A stretch of 64,000 bases of DNA from Kibdelosporangium sp. MJ126-NF4 (GCF_000826545.1 NZ_CDME01000011.1:336001-400000), one strand, 5' to 3'; positions 52,586-63,248 are shown, counted from the stretch's first letter. Notes: generated by a model not told the origin, from the letters alone. Numbers and translations: made by a program.

Positions 52586-55543
52586 TCACGCAATAACCTC
52601 AAGCCGAGAACCGGTGCGTGCCTTGCGTACCCGCAGCCGCACCGGAATCCGCTGACGCAGTTCCTCCACATGCGACACCAGGCCGACCACCCGCCCACCG
52701 GCGCGCAACTCGTCCAGAGTGTCCATCACCTCGTCGAGAGTGTCGGCGTCGAGAGTGCCGAACCCTTCATCGACGAACAACGTGTCCAGCAAAGCCCCAC
52801 CGGTCTCAGCAGCCACCACGTCAGCCAACCCCAACGCCAACGCCAGCGAGGCAAGGAAGGACTCCCCACCCGACAACGTCTTCGCCGGTCGGATCTTGCC
52901 GGAGTAGTCGTCGAGAACGTCAAGCCCCAAACCACCCCGAGTCCCGTGCGACCCCCGTGCATCAGAGTGCACGAACGAGTACCGGCCCTGGCTCATCCGA
53001 GACAGCCGAGCGGTCGCCGAAATCGCGACTTCCTCCAGCCGAGCAGCCAGAACATAAGAGCGCAAAGACATCCTGCGGGAGTTCTGTCCACGGCCGTTCA
53101 CCACGTCCGTCAGCGCAGCGAGTTCCGCGTACTCCGCCTCCACCGGCTCAAGAGCGGCCCATTCCGCCCGCAACCGCGCGGCGAGAGCTTTCACGTCGGC
53201 CGAGCGCCGCTCGGCTTCCCGCAACACAGCCACTTCCGCGTCCGCGACCTCCCGGGCCCTGGTCAGCGCGGCCGCCATGACGTCAAGATCAATCCGAGTC
53301 TCCGGGTCGACATCGGCCAGATCCGGTTCAGCGAGCGCCGCCTTCGCCGCCGCTTCCTTGTTCTCCAGCGAGCCGATCATCCGGTCGAGATCAGCGAGGC
53401 GCAGCTCATCCCGCGCCGCCTCCAGCGCGGCCGTCACCTCGACGAATCCCGCCGAGATCGCCGCGTCGTGCACCTCGGTCTGCTGCGCGGTCAGCCGTTT
53501 CGACAGCTGCTCCCGCTGTCCACGAGCACTCAGCAGTTCCGTCACCGCCGCCGCCGAAAGCAGCACGTGTTCCCGGCGCACTCGCACGTCCGAGTACTCA
53601 CCTCGCGCCGGATCGAGACGTTTCTGCCGCATCTCCACCGTTTTGCCGAGCTGCTCGCGTTCCGTGCGCAGGCTCGCCAGCTCCTGCTTCGCCGCCGACA
53701 ACTCGGCTGAGATCGACGCCGACCGCTTGTCCAACTCGCCGACCAGTTCGCTCTGTGGTCCGCGCCGGGCGGCCAGTTCCGCCGTCTCGGTCAACAATCT
53801 GTCCACTTCGGACAGATCGGACGAGTCGTCACTCGACGCGATCCGTTCCTGCAACGCGGTCAGGTCGGCGATCGCCGCCTGGTGCGCACGCTCTGCCTTC
53901 GCTCGCTCGTTCTGCGCGTCCTGCTCGACCGCGAGCGCCGCCGCCTCCTCCGCCTCGCTGACCGCGCCGGGCACCGGCCGTGCCGGAGCCGGGTGCTCAG
54001 CCGAGCCGCACACCGGGCAGGCCCCACCGGTTTCCAGGCCGCTGGCCAGTTCTGCCGCCATTCCGTCGAGACGGCGGGCCCTGATCGTCAGCGAGTGGTC
54101 ACGGGCTTGCTGGTGCGCGTCGACCGTCTTGATCAGCACCGCTTCGGCGTTCTTGACCCGCTCCTGCGTCTCGCCGAGCCGCTCGGTCAGCCGCACTCGC
54201 TGCGTCAGCTCGGCTTTCTTGGCCTTCAGGCCGTCCAGCCGTGCCGCCGCCTCCCGAGCCTGTGCCAGTTGTTCCGCCGCCACCGTGATCTGCTCGGGCA
54301 ACGCGACCAGTTCCGCTTCGAGGCTGGTCACTTTCTCCTCGGCCGCCCAGCCCGCGTCGATCAGCCTGGTCAGCCGCTGCTTGGCCTTCTTCTGCTGCTT
54401 GGCTTCCTCCAGCAGCTGGGCCAGTCCGCCCGCTTCCTCGGTCAGCCGCGCGGATTCCGTACGCAGGAAGGCCTCGTCCGCGTCGATCCGGTGGAAGCCC
54501 GCCTTGCGCGCCGCGAGGATCGCCTCCTCCTCGGCGCGGGTCGCGTGCTCCAGTTCGGCCTTCAGTTGCGCGGCACCGCGGTTGGCTGCAACTACCCCGA
54601 CCGCTCGGCGTGCCTTGGCTCGTTCGGCGTTCCAGTCCTGTTGCTGCGGACGCATCCGCTCGCACTCGGCGAGTTCGGCGCGGGCGTTGCGCAGCCTGCG
54701 CACGCGCTCGGCGAGCTCACGGGCCTTGGTCATCGCCTGCTCGGCCGTGGCCGCGGCGACGCCTGCCAGGTTCGCCTTCTCGCGTGCCGCCGTCTCGGCC
54801 TCGGCTAGACGGGACGCCACCAGGTCGAGCCAGTCGCCGTCGGCCGACTGGTCCTCCGGCGGCTCGTTGCCAGCGGCCTGAGCCACGCGCGCCACCAGCC
54901 GCATCGCGCCCGCCCGGCGGTTTTCCAGGTCGCGGAAGCGTTCGGTCCTGCGGTCGCGGAACCAGCGCTCGACGTCCGCGAACCGGTAGGTGCTGAAGAG
55001 TTTCTCCAGCAGCTGCTCGCGTTCCTGGGTGTCCGCGCGGAGGAACCTGGCGAACTCGCCCTGCGGCAACAGCACGACCTGGAAGAACTGCTCCGCGCTC
55101 ATCCCGAGCAGCCGCTCGACCGTGCGGCTGACCTCGTCGATCCTGATCAGGCCGTCGCGCTCGTAGCCGCCGGGCGGGTCGCCCACCCACGTCAGCGACG
55201 CCCTGGCCTGCTGCCTCGTGGTTCCCTCGCCGCGCTTCTTCGGCCGCTCGTACTCCGGTCCGCGCACCACCTTCAGGCGGTGCCCCTGAACCGTCAGCTC
55301 CAGCGTGACCTCGGTCAGGGTGTCGTTGTCCGCGTAGTCGCAACGCAGCCGCCGTGCGTCGTTGCGCACGCCGGGAACCTTGCCGAACAGGGCGAACGCG
55401 ATCGCGTCGAGCAGAGTTGTCTTGCCCGCGCCGGTTTCGCCGTGCAGCAGGAACAGTCCGTCCGCGCCGAGCACGTCGAAGTCGACCACCTCGGTACCCG
55501 GATACGGGCCGAAGGCGGTCACCTCCAGCTTGTGCAGCCTCAT
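52586..55543 (-). CDS. sbcC: Exonuclease SbcC (Rad50-like ATPase subunit)
   Basis: A 985-residue SMC-like ATPase. Walker A HGETGAGKTTLLDA is at residues 34-47. Long Ala/Glu/Arg-rich coiled coils flank a zinc hook CPVC near residue 508. The C-terminal signature TLSGGESFLASLALALGLAD and Walker B LFVDEGFGTLD complete the ATPase head. With SbcD it forms a nuclease that opens hairpins and cleans DNA ends. The ATG overlaps the sbcD stop. It may act on long palindromes such as the one just downstream of it. Confidence 0.95.
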   Translation of the reverse strand: MRLHKLEVTAFGPYPGTEVVDFDVLGADGLFLLHGETGAGKTTLLDAIAFALFGKVPGVRNDARRLRCDYADNDTLTEVTLELTVQGHRLKVVRGPEYERPKKRGEGTTRQQARASLTWVGDPPGGYERDGLIRIDEVSRTVERLLGMSAEQFFQVVLLPQGEFARFLRADTQEREQLLEKLFSTYRFADVERWFRDRRTERFRDLENRRAGAMRLVARVAQAAGNEPPEDQSADGDWLDLVASRLAEAETAAREKANLAGVAAATAEQAMTKARELAERVRRLRNARAELAECERMRPQQQDWNAERAKARRAVGVVAANRGAAQLKAELEHATRAEEEAILAARKAGFHRIDADEAFLRTESARLTEEAGGLAQLLEEAKQQKKAKQRLTRLIDAGWAAEEKVTSLEAELVALPEQITVAAEQLAQAREAAARLDGLKAKKAELTQRVRLTERLGETQERVKNAEAVLIKTVDAHQQARDHSLTIRARRLDGMAAELASGLETGGACPVCGSAEHPAPARPVPGAVSEAEEAAALAVEQDAQNERAKAERAHQAAIADLTALQERIASSDDSSDLSEVDRLLTETAELAARRGPQSELVGELDKRSASISAELSAAKQELASLRTEREQLGKTVEMRQKRLDPARGEYSDVRVRREHVLLSAAAVTELLSARGQREQLSKRLTAQQTEVHDAAISAGFVEVTAALEAARDELRLADLDRMIGSLENKEAAAKAALAEPDLADVDPETRIDLDVMAAALTRAREVADAEVAVLREAERRSADVKALAARLRAEWAALEPVEAEYAELAALTDVVNGRGQNSRRMSLRSYVLAARLEEVAISATARLSRMSQGRYSFVHSDARGSHGTRGGLGLDVLDDYSGKIRPAKTLSGGESFLASLALALGLADVVAAETGGALLDTLFVDEGFGTLDADTLDEVMDTLDELRAGGRVVGLVSHVEELRQRIPVRLRVRKARTGSRLEVIA

Positions 55544-56691
55544 CGCTCCTTCTCGCTCTCCGCCGCGGTGACGGTCTCCAGCGCTTCCCTCAGCCAGCCG
55601 TTCTCACGCTCGTTCGGTTCGCCGCCGCGCGCGTGCTCGACGAAACAGCACGCCACGTCGAGGTCGTCCCGGCCGCGCACGGCTTCGCTGTAGCGCGAGG
55701 ACTCGGCGTTGCGGCCGCCCGCGGGCTGCCACTCCATGTGCACCGCGTACGGGTAGCGGTCCTGCAGGCGCCGCAAGGCATCCACCGGCCTGATCCGGTC
55801 GGTGACCGTCACGGACAGGTAGTGGTCGTGGAACCGGTCGTTCGCCGGGTCGTCGAGCAGGTCCTTCATCAGGCCGTCGAGCTTGGCCAGCGGCCGTGGC
55901 ACCGGCAGCGTCCGGCGCTCGACACCGGCGAGCCCCGCCTCGTCGATGTCCACCAGCCACACCGACTTGTGCTGCCGTGCCTCGGAGAACGAGTACGCCA
56001 GCGGGCTGCCGGAGTACCTCAGGTGCCCGGCGAGTTCCTGCGCGCCGTGCAGGTGCCCCAGTGCGACGTAGTCGACGCCGTCGAACGTCGATCCCGGCAC
56101 CTGTTCGACGCCGCCGACCGCGATCGGCCGTTCGGAGTCGCACGCCTCGCCGCCGGTCACGAACGCGTGCGCCAGCACCACCGACCGCGCCTGCCTGGTC
56201 GCCAGGTCGGCACGGATCCGGCGCATCGCCTCGGACAGCACACCGGTGTGCCCGCGTTCGGTGATGCCCAGCGAGTGCCTGGCGACTTCCGGCTCCAGAT
56301 AAGGGATTCCGTACAACGCTACGTCGCCGTGGTCGTCGCGCAGCAGCACCGGGCGGTCGATGTCCTTGATCCTCGTGCGCATGTGCAGACCGCCCGCCTC
56401 GGCGAAGGTCCCGCCCGCGCCGAGCCTGGGCGCCGAGTCGTGGTTTCCCGGCGTGACCACCAACCGGGCGCCCGCCTCGCGGATGCGCACCAGCACACGC
56501 TCATACGTCTGCACCGCTTCGGCCGAGGGAACCGCGCGGTCGTAGATGTCTCCCGCGACCACCACGACGTCGATCCGCTCGTCCGCGACCACGTCCGCGA
56601 GGCCGCTGAGCACCGACTCCTGGTCGGCGAGCAGGTCCGCGCCGTGGAAGGTCCGCCCCACGTGCCAGTCGGACGTGTGCAGCAGCCTCAT
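55540..56691 (-). CDS. sbcD: Exonuclease SbcD (Mre11-like nuclease subunit)
   Basis: A 383-residue calcineurin-type metallophosphoesterase. The five metal-binding motifs are visible: DWH at residues 8-10, VVAGDIYDR near 45, TPGNHDS near 80, LAHAF near 168 and LGHLHG near 200. It is the nuclease partner of SbcC. It is the first gene of the pair. Confidence 0.95.
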   Translation of the reverse strand: MRLLHTSDWHVGRTFHGADLLADQESVLSGLADVVADERIDVVVVAGDIYDRAVPSAEAVQTYERVLVRIREAGARLVVTPGNHDSAPRLGAGGTFAEAGGLHMRTRIKDIDRPVLLRDDHGDVALYGIPYLEPEVARHSLGITERGHTGVLSEAMRRIRADLATRQARSVVLAHAFVTGGEACDSERPIAVGGVEQVPGSTFDGVDYVALGHLHGAQELAGHLRYSGSPLAYSFSEARQHKSVWLVDIDEAGLAGVERRTLPVPRPLAKLDGLMKDLLDDPANDRFHDHYLSVTVTDRIRPVDALRRLQDRYPYAVHMEWQPAGGRNAESSRYSEAVRGRDDLDVACCFVEHARGGEPNERENGWLREALETVTAAESEKER

Positions 56692-56845
56692 GGCACCAAG
56701 TTAGGGGGCGACGCCGACAATCCCCGGCACCACCCCCGGCGTGTCAGCACGACAGAGTGAAACTCCCAGCTAGAACTAGAGAGAAACCAAAACTGTCGTA
56801 CCTCTGAGCGATGATGGCGCGACTCACTCACGGAAAGGATCTTCA

Positions 56846-57781
56846 GTGGCTTGGGCGGTGGTTGTTCTGTCCCTGCTGCTCGTCGGTGCGGTGGTGGCGC
56901 TGTGGAAGCTCTACACCGACGGGATGCGGCGCACGGAGGCGGCGATGCAGCAGCTCGCGGCCGCGCGCGTGCGCTCCGACGAGCAGCACACGGCGCTGCG
57001 GCGCTACGAGGTGGCGTTCGCGTCCATCTCGGGCCGCGGCGAACTCGGCGAGCAGGTGCTCGTCGAGACAGCCAGGGCGCTCGGGTTACGCGAAGGCATC
57101 CACTTCACGCTGCAGACGGACCTGGCAGGCGGCGGTTCGGTCCGGCCCGACCTCGTCCTGCTGGTCGGCGACGGGCGGCGCGTTCCCGTTGACGCCAAGG
57201 CATCCATGGCGATCTGGGCCGAGGCCATCGAGACGTCCGACGCGGAGGAGCGGCTCGACGCGTTGCGCGTACACGTCCGCAACATCCGTTCCCGCGCAGC
57301 GGAACTGGCGGGCAAGGGCTACCAGCGATGGGCGGACGCGATCTACGGCACGATCATGTTCGTGCCGTCGGACGCGGCGGTCGTCGCAGCGCTGGACACG
57401 GACCCGAACCTGCTGCGCTGGCTGCTGGACCGGCGTGTCTTCCTGTGCGGGCCAACCGGTTTCGCCGTCGTGGCCTCGGGCGCGCTGTTCGCCGCCACCG
57501 AGCGCGCGCTGGCCGCGGACGTCGAAGCCGTGCGCACCACGGCCGCCAATGCGCACCGCATGGCCGGAGCGGCCATCGACGCGGTCAACCTGTCCAGTAC
57601 GCACCTGCAGCGGTTCCTGTCCGCGCGGCGCCGCGAGCTGGACGCACTGGAGGGCTTCCGCGCCTCTGTCGGGCCGCTGACCGACGCGTCGGCGAGCCCA
57701 ACCCCCATCACGACCGTCCGGCGCGCGGACGAGGTCACGACAGGCGTCTCCGAACGCGAGGGGGAAGCGATCGTCGACTGA
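56846..57781 (+). CDS. rmuC: DNA recombination protein RmuC
   Basis: A 311-residue RmuC family member, shorter than E. coli RmuC (475) but normal for actinomycetes. An N-terminal membrane helix (VVVLSLLLVGAVVALW) is followed by a short coiled coil (EAAMQQLAAARVRSDEQH). Then comes a PD-(D/E)XK-like core with RPDLVLLVGDGRRVPVDAKAS. It is thought to limit inversions at short inverted repeats. The GTG at 56846 has AAGGA 6 bases upstream. Divergent from sbcD. Confidence 0.9.
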   Translation: MAWAVVVLSLLLVGAVVALWKLYTDGMRRTEAAMQQLAAARVRSDEQHTALRRYEVAFASISGRGELGEQVLVETARALGLREGIHFTLQTDLAGGGSVRPDLVLLVGDGRRVPVDAKASMAIWAEAIETSDAEERLDALRVHVRNIRSRAAELAGKGYQRWADAIYGTIMFVPSDAAVVAALDTDPNLLRWLLDRRVFLCGPTGFAVVASGALFAATERALAADVEAVRTTAANAHRMAGAAIDAVNLSSTHLQRFLSARRRELDALEGFRASVGPLTDASASPTPITTVRRADEVTTGVSEREGEAIVD

Positions 57782-57968
57782 GTGAACCTCGCGGCAGGTT
57801 CAGGGAGTAGTAACAGGGACAATCCACACGATCGGGAGCGATATCAGGTCAAATCAGACACAACTCAGGTCTACGGAGTGGCGGAAATCACACCGAACGG
57901 GCTAAACCCGGCGGCTATTGACGGCTGGTACGAGAACCCTCCCGCACGAGCGTCTACCGTGTAAAAGC

Positions 57969-58790
57969 GTGACCGCCACGCGCGATCGCGACAGCGATCT
58001 TGACATGGACGCGGCCGAGGCCGCGTGGGACGAACGTCCCATGATCGGCAACCGCCGTGGGCTGCCTTGGTGGGGCGCCGTCCTGCTGCCCCTCCTGCTG
58101 ACCACAGCGGGCGCGGTGATCGACAAGGGCAGACTTGTCGATGATCAGCGGCTGACCGGGTTCGGCCTGTACCACGCGCTGTTCCTGGCCGGGTGTCTGC
58201 TGGCGGTGGTCGGCGTGCAGCGGCGCAACCTGTTCGGGCCGATGGTGCAGCCGCCGCTGATCTTCGCCGTGACGTTCATCCCGGTCCAGTTCATGGCGCG
58301 GGAGGCGGCCGCCGCGGCGCCGGAGTCCGGCACCCGCAAACTGATCTTCGAGGTCGCACTGCCGCTGGCCAGCTCGTTCCCGTGGATGGCCGGTGCCACG
58401 GCCGCGACGATCGTGCTCGGCGCGATCCGCCTGTTCCTGCAGCGCAACCCGGACGGGCGGGCGGGCAGCTTAGACGCCGACGAGGACGAGCGTCCGGCAC
58501 GCCGTCCCCGCTCCCGCAACCGGGCCGAAGACGTCGACGACGACGCCATCGTTGCCGCGCGGCGCGTCGCCGCCCGTGAGCGCGACCGGTCACGGGCAGC
58601 GCGGGACGATCGAGCCCCAGGCAAACGCGACCAGCCGCCGACCCGCCGACCGGCACGCGAGCAGGACGGCAGGCGCGACCGTGGCGAGAATCCGCCACGG
58701 CGCAATCCCCAGCGCCCACGAGACCAGGGCGGTGGCCGTCCGCGCGGTTCGCAGCAGCAGCCACGACGCCGTCCACGCGAGGACTACTGA
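57969..58790 (+). CDS. Membrane protein with Arg-rich disordered tail (DUF6542-like)
   Basis: A 273-residue protein. The N-terminal ~150 residues hold four hydrophobic helices (WWGAVLLPLLLTTAGAVI, FGLYHALFLAGCLLAVVG, PPLIFAVTFIPVQFMA and SFPWMAGATAATIVLGAI). The C-terminal ~120 residues are a low-complexity Arg/Asp/Pro-rich tail expected to be disordered. A protein of this type lies next to ispH in mycobacteria too. The GTG at 57969 has a TACCGT box 8 bases upstream. Function unknown. Confidence 0.75.
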   Translation: MTATRDRDSDLDMDAAEAAWDERPMIGNRRGLPWWGAVLLPLLLTTAGAVIDKGRLVDDQRLTGFGLYHALFLAGCLLAVVGVQRRNLFGPMVQPPLIFAVTFIPVQFMAREAAAAAPESGTRKLIFEVALPLASSFPWMAGATAATIVLGAIRLFLQRNPDGRAGSLDADEDERPARRPRSRNRAEDVDDDAIVAARRVAARERDRSRAARDDRAPGKRDQPPTRRPAREQDGRRDRGENPPRRNPQRPRDQGGGRPRGSQQQPRRRPREDY

Positions 58791-58808
58791 GTACTGGACA
58801 CACGCGCA

Positions 58809-58842
58809 AAAGGGGCTGCCCGGCGAACCGGGCAGCCCCTTT
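58809..58842. terminator. Bidirectional terminator between the DUF6542-like gene and ispH
   Basis: A perfect 15-bp stem AAAGGGGCTGCCCGG / CCGGGCAGCCCCTTT closes a CGAA tetraloop, with A and T tracts on either side. Confidence 0.9.
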
Positions 58843-58858
58843 CTCGTGTCTGCGACAC

Positions 58859-59815
58859 TCAGCCAGTCTTGAGGTCCTTGCGCAGTTCCTTCGGCAGGGA
58901 GAACGCGATCTTCTCGTTCGCCGTGGTGATCTCCTGGACGTCCAGGTAGTCCCGCTCGGCCAGGAACGCGAGCACGTCCATCACCAGGTTGTCCGGCACC
59001 GACGCGCCGGAGGTCACCCCGACCGTCGACACCCCGTCCAGCCAGGCCTCGTCGATCTGGTTGGCGTAGTCGACCAGGTAGGAGGCCTTGGCACCGGCCA
59101 GCAGCGCGACCTCGACGAGCCGCTTGGAGTTCGACGAGTTCTGTGAGCCGACCACGATCACCAGGTCGCACTCCGGCGCCATCGTCTTCACCGCGAACTG
59201 CCGGTTCGACGTGGCGTAGCAGATGTCGTCGCTCGGCGGGTCGGACAGCATTGGGAACCGCGACTTCAGCTGGTCCACCCGCTCCATGGTCTCGTCGACC
59301 GACAGCGTCGTCTGCGACAGCCAGATCACCTTGCTGGGGTCGCGCACCTGCACCTTGTCCGCGTCGTCCGCGGTGTCGACGAGCTGGATGTGTTCGGGGG
59401 CCTCACCGGCGGTGCCCTCGACCTCCTCGTGGCCCTCGTGGCCGATCAGCAGGATGTCGTAGTCCTCTTTGGCGAACCGCACCGCTTCCTTGTGCACCTT
59501 GGTGACGAGCGGACAGGTCGCGTCGATCGTGCGCAGCCCGCGCTCCGCCGCCTCCTTGTGCACCTGCGGGGACACGCCGTGCGCGGAGAACACCACCAGC
59601 GCGCCCTCGGGCACCTCGTCGGTCTCCTCGACGAAGATCACGCCCCGGTCGCGGAGCGTCTCGACCACGTGCACGTTGTGCACGATCTCCTTGCGGACAT
59701 AGACCGGTGGTCCGTACTTCTCGAGCGCCTTCTCCACGGTCACCACTGCCCGGTCCACCCCCGCGCAGTAACCACGTGGCTTGGCCAGCAGTACCCGTTT
59801 GGTCGTATCGCTCAT
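58859..59815 (-). CDS. ispH: 4-hydroxy-3-methylbut-2-enyl diphosphate reductase
   Basis: A 318-residue [4Fe-4S] enzyme, the last step of the MEP isoprenoid pathway, making IPP and DMAPP. Cluster cysteines are Cys17 ([10 protein letters not shown]), Cys101 ([11 protein letters not shown]) and Cys199 (CYATSNRQ). AHGVSPQVH near 79 and the TSGASVPD substrate loop near 272 also fit. The ATG is 7 bases after a TACCCT box on the minus strand, with no Shine-Dalgarno. Cytoplasmic, needs a ferredoxin or flavodoxin electron donor. Confidence 0.96.
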   Translation of the reverse strand: MSDTTKRVLLAKPRGYCAGVDRAVVTVEKALEKYGPPVYVRKEIVHNVHVVETLRDRGVIFVEETDEVPEGALVVFSAHGVSPQVHKEAAERGLRTIDATCPLVTKVHKEAVRFAKEDYDILLIGHEGHEEVEGTAGEAPEHIQLVDTADDADKVQVRDPSKVIWLSQTTLSVDETMERVDQLKSRFPMLSDPPSDDICYATSNRQFAVKTMAPECDLVIVVGSQNSSNSKRLVEVALLAGAKASYLVDYANQIDEAWLDGVSTVGVTSGASVPDNLVMDVLAFLAERDYLDVQEITTANEKIAFSLPKELRKDLKTG

Positions 59816-59894
59816 ACGACCCAGGGTACGGCGACACTCGGAGTGATCTGGGTCCTAGTTGGGTCTTCGGGGTGATCTGCGGCAGGCTATGCCC

Positions 59895-60458
59895 ATGACG
59901 CCTTTGCCGCTGCCGTTCCGGGTCGCTGCCGGTCTCGCCGCGACCGCCATCGAGCGCGCGCGTGAACTGCCGGAAAAACTCGTCGGACTGCCGGTAACCG
60001 TTGCCAGTCAAGCGATGCAGCTGTCCATGCGGGTGCAGCAGGAGATCACCACGCTGGCCATCAAGGGCGACGAGGTGCTCGCGTCGCTGCGCCCGGTCGA
60101 CGAGACGCCCGAGTGGGCGACGTTCGACGAGGACATCGACGCGTACGACGTCAGTCGGCCCGCGCCCGCCGACCCGGAGGCCAACGGCGCGGCCGCGGTC
60201 GACCCGTGGCAGATGGAGGAGTCGGCGATCGCCGAAGCGGATGCCGGGGCCGAGCAGTCCCCGCCGCCCGCCGGTGTGCCCAACTACGACGAGCTGTCGC
60301 TGCCCCAGCTGCGGGCGCGGCTGCGGACGTTCACCCAGGCGGAGCTCGAGGAATTACTGCGGTATGAGGAAGCGAACGCCGCGCGTCCGTCGTTCGTCGG
60401 CATGCTGACCCGGCGGATCGCGTCCGTCTCGGCCACCTCGCCGCCCGATCAGCAGTGA
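59895..60458 (+). CDS. Lipid-droplet-associated-type protein
   Basis: A 187-residue protein. The N-terminal ~80 residues ([40 protein letters not shown]) are amphipathic helices. An acidic Pro/Ala-rich linker and a C-terminal helix pair ([20 protein letters not shown]) follow. This resembles actinobacterial proteins named lipid-droplet-associated, found beside xseA. The ATG at 59895 is 6 bases after CAGGCT; an ATG at 59889 is the alternative. The stop overlaps xseA (GTGA). Confidence 0.75.
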   Translation: MTPLPLPFRVAAGLAATAIERARELPEKLVGLPVTVASQAMQLSMRVQQEITTLAIKGDEVLASLRPVDETPEWATFDEDIDAYDVSRPAPADPEANGAAAVDPWQMEESAIAEADAGAEQSPPPAGVPNYDELSLPQLRARLRTFTQAELEELLRYEEANAARPSFVGMLTRRIASVSATSPPDQQ

Positions 60459-61732
60459 CCGAACAGACAACAGCTGAGCAGCCGTGGCCGGTCCGCACGG
60501 TCGCTCGCAAGATCAACGAGTGGATCTCGCGCCTCGGCGCGGTGTGGGTGGAGGGGCAGGTCACCCAGCTGTCGCTGCGGCCGGGCAACCAGACCGCGTT
60601 CCTGACGTTGCGCGATCCCGCCGCGGACGTGTCGATGACCGTGACCTGCACTGGTCAGCTGCTGCGTGACTTCCAGCCGCCGCTGACCGAAGGCGCGCGG
60701 GTGATCGTGCACGCCCGGCCGACGTTCTTCATGAACCGCGGCACGATCAGTCTGCGCGCCGACGAGATCAGGGCAGTCGGCATCGGTGAGCTGCTCGCCC
60801 GGATCGAACGGCTGCGTCGTCTGCTGGCCGCCGAAGGGCTGTTCGAACGGTCCCGCAAACGCAGGCCGCCGTTCCTGCCGCGCGCTGTCGGACTGATCAC
60901 CGGCCGGGCGTCGGCGGCCGAACGGGACGTGCTCGTCAACGCGCGCGCCCGGTGGCCCGCTGTCGACATTCGCGTGGAAAACGTTGCGGTGCAAGGCGTT
61001 CTCGCGGTGCCGCAGATCCTGGAAGCACTGTCCGCACTGGACCGTGACGAGCGGGTCGACGTGATCGTGATCGCCCGTGGCGGCGGCAGCGTCGAGGACC
61101 TGCTGCCGTTCTCCGACGAGACGCTGTGCCGCGCGGTGTACACGTGCCGCACGCCGGTCGTCAGCGCGATCGGCCACGAACCGGACACGCCGCTGCTCGA
61201 CTACGTGGCCGACCTGCGGTGCTCGACGCCGACGGACGCGGGCAAACGGGTCGTCCCGGACGTGGCCGAGGAGATCACGCGGATCCGCACCCTGCGCGAC
61301 CGCGCCCGCCGGGCACTACACGGCTGGGTGGATCGTGAACGGCGCCTGCTCGACCAACTGCGCAGCAGGCCAGTTCTCGCCGACCCGCTCAAGCCGCTGG
61401 AAAGGCACGCTGAACAGGTACAAGTGGCGCGGCAGCGTGCTCGCAGGGAGATCATCTCGCTGGTCAAGGCCGAACAGTCCGCGATCGACGGGACCAAAGC
61501 CCGCTTGACGACCCTCGGTCCAGCCGCCACTCTGGCCCGGGGATACGCGGTTGTGCAATTCGTCACTCTGGATGAAAATCTCAGGGTTCTACGGTCGGTG
61601 ACCGACGCGTCACCCGGCACCCGTCTGCGGGTGCGGGTCGGCGACGGCGCCGTGCACGCGACCGTGACCGAGGAGCAGGAATCATCCGAGTCGGGGAGGG
61701 GAGGCAGCAGTGACGATTCGACCGGCGACTAG
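60455..61732 (+). CDS. xseA: Exodeoxyribonuclease VII large subunit
   Basis: A 425-residue nuclease subunit that degrades single-stranded DNA in both directions. The N-terminal OB fold ([20 protein letters not shown]) is followed by the catalytic domain: [31 protein letters not shown] and [19 protein letters not shown] coiled-coil C-terminus ends [10 protein letters not shown]. The GTG overlaps the previous stop. It works with XseB, encoded two genes downstream. Confidence 0.95.
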   Translation: MTEQTTAEQPWPVRTVARKINEWISRLGAVWVEGQVTQLSLRPGNQTAFLTLRDPAADVSMTVTCTGQLLRDFQPPLTEGARVIVHARPTFFMNRGTISLRADEIRAVGIGELLARIERLRRLLAAEGLFERSRKRRPPFLPRAVGLITGRASAAERDVLVNARARWPAVDIRVENVAVQGVLAVPQILEALSALDRDERVDVIVIARGGGSVEDLLPFSDETLCRAVYTCRTPVVSAIGHEPDTPLLDYVADLRCSTPTDAGKRVVPDVAEEITRIRTLRDRARRALHGWVDRERRLLDQLRSRPVLADPLKPLERHAEQVQVARQRARREIISLVKAEQSAIDGTKARLTTLGPAATLARGYAVVQFVTLDENLRVLRSVTDASPGTRLRVRVGDGAVHATVTEEQESSESGRGGSSDDSTGD

Positions 61733-62102
61733 ACCGGCCTTCCTCCCGTCGACGATGACTGCGGCGACATCCACTGGCGCCGAAATGGTGCGTGTCAGCG
61801 CCGAGCAGGCGAACGCGGCAGCGGCGGAGTGCTGGGCGGCGCTGCTGGGCGGCTGTGACTCCCCAGGCCGACGGGTACTCCCCCAGCGCCTGCGCCAACT
61901 GGCCGACGCGACAGCGGCCTACGCGGGCACAGCGTGGTGGTACGGCGACGGCTCCCGTCTGCGCGCCCGAATCACCCTCGCCCGGGAACGCATCGAGGAC
62001 GCGATCGTCGATCGCGACGGCGCGGAGTTCGCGGAGGCTTTCGTCGGGTACGACGAGGCTGTTGCCACCGCCGTGGTCCGTGTTGGGAGCATGATCAAGT
62101 GA
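61710..62102 (+). CDS. Hypothetical protein inserted between xseA and xseB
   Basis: A 130-residue protein that starts at a GTG 23 bases inside xseA, with GGGGAGG 5 bases upstream, and ends in GTGA overlap with xseB. It is helical and Ala/Arg-rich, with [40 protein letters not shown] and [20 protein letters not shown] do not recognise the family. Tight coupling on both sides implies real expression at exonuclease VII levels, so it may assist or inhibit that enzyme; this is inference. Confidence 0.72.
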   Translation: MTIRPATRPAFLPSTMTAATSTGAEMVRVSAEQANAAAAECWAALLGGCDSPGRRVLPQRLRQLADATAAYAGTAWWYGDGSRLRARITLARERIEDAIVDRDGAEFAEAFVGYDEAVATAVVRVGSMIK

Positions 62103-62311
62103 GCGACGAACAACTCGGGTACGAGCAGGCCCGCGACGAACTCGCGGACGTGGTGGCGAAGCTGGAGGCCGGCGGGCTGTCGTTGGAGGACTCGCTGGCC
62201 CTGTGGGAACGCGGCGAGGCGCTGGCGAAGATCTGCGACCGGCATCTGGCCGGTGCCCGCGAACGCGTCGAAACAGCACTCGCCGCAGCAGACAAAGAGG
62301 ACAAGTCGTAG
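62099..62311 (+). CDS. xseB: Exodeoxyribonuclease VII small subunit
   Basis: A 70-residue helical subunit: [20 protein letters not shown], then [20 protein letters not shown], the standard XseB pattern. Several copies coat each XseA coiled coil. The GTG start at 62099 overlaps the preceding hypothetical gene's stop. Confidence 0.93.
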   Translation: MSDEQLGYEQARDELADVVAKLEAGGLSLEDSLALWERGEALAKICDRHLAGARERVETALAAADKEDKS

Positions 62312-62547
62312 CGCGTTTCCTCGGGAAATCCATCTCCTTGTGCGTGGTCGCTAACCCCTGCGGGTTACCCCGAATTCGGGGACAGATGTGTTACGCGAAC
62401 GTGTACGCCCGTAAAAACCGCTGGCTGAAGGGGCCTATGCGCGGGGCGCAATCGGACGAGCACTGAGTGTTACGCCACAAGTCGATGACCGGCACGACTT
62501 CGGCGCCATAGCGTTCGGCCACGATTCCCCGCCGCTAGGAGAAAACA

Positions 62548-63195
62548 ATGACGCGCACCATTATCAAACCGATTGCCGCGGTTGTGACGTCCGCGATTCT
62601 CATCTCCGGTTTCGCGCCGACGGCTGTCGCCGCGACCGAAATCGACCAGGCGCGTGCCGCGATCACCGCGATCACCGCGGCGCAGCAGGACAAGGCGCAG
62701 CAGCTGCTGGACACCCTGCGCCAGGCCACGACGACCGAGCGGGTGGACGCGCTGGCCGAGCAGGCCGCCGCCGCGGGTGACACCGCCACTGTCACCGCGC
62801 TGGCCGACGCCAAGGCCGGGCTGTCCACGGTGGCCACCCAGGACATCGACCTGATCGCCGCGTTCAAGGAGCTCCTGAAGTTCCTCCAGCCGGTGCTGGT
62901 CGCCGCCCTGCGCTACGGCGGCCCGATCGCCGCGGGGATCCTGGAGATCATCGGCGCGGGCCTGACCCTCATCCCCGAGGTCGGCGGCGCCATCAACGAC
63001 CTCATCTTCAAGCCGATCGCTTCCCTGATCAAGGAGTGGGCGCCGAAGCTCGCCGACTTCATCGAGAGCATCAAGATCGAGGGCGTCCCGCAGGACGAGG
63101 CCGCCGCCCGGATCGCCGACCACCTGCACACCGTCGAGGGCCTTTCGGTCCAGACCGCCACCGCGCTCGGCAAGGGCCTCGCCGCCAACCTCTGA
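62548..63195 (+). CDS. Secreted helical hypothetical protein
   Basis: A 215-residue protein with a signal peptide (IIKPIAAVVTSAILISGFAP, then TAVAA). The mature part is Ala-rich helices (AITAITAAQQDKAQQLLDTL) and a central hydrophobic stretch, GGPIAAGILEIIGAGLTLIP, that may insert into membranes. No Cys. The ATG follows AGGAG. It has its own terminator and no obvious partner. Function unknown. Confidence 0.75.
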   Translation: MTRTIIKPIAAVVTSAILISGFAPTAVAATEIDQARAAITAITAAQQDKAQQLLDTLRQATTTERVDALAEQAAAAGDTATVTALADAKAGLSTVATQDIDLIAAFKELLKFLQPVLVAALRYGGPIAAGILEIIGAGLTLIPEVGGAINDLIFKPIASLIKEWAPKLADFIESIKIEGVPQDEAAARIADHLHTVEGLSVQTATALGKGLAANL

Positions 63196-63248
63196 CCACC
63201 GCCCCCAGAAACGCCCCCAGAAAAACTGCGCAGGCAAAACGGCACAGG

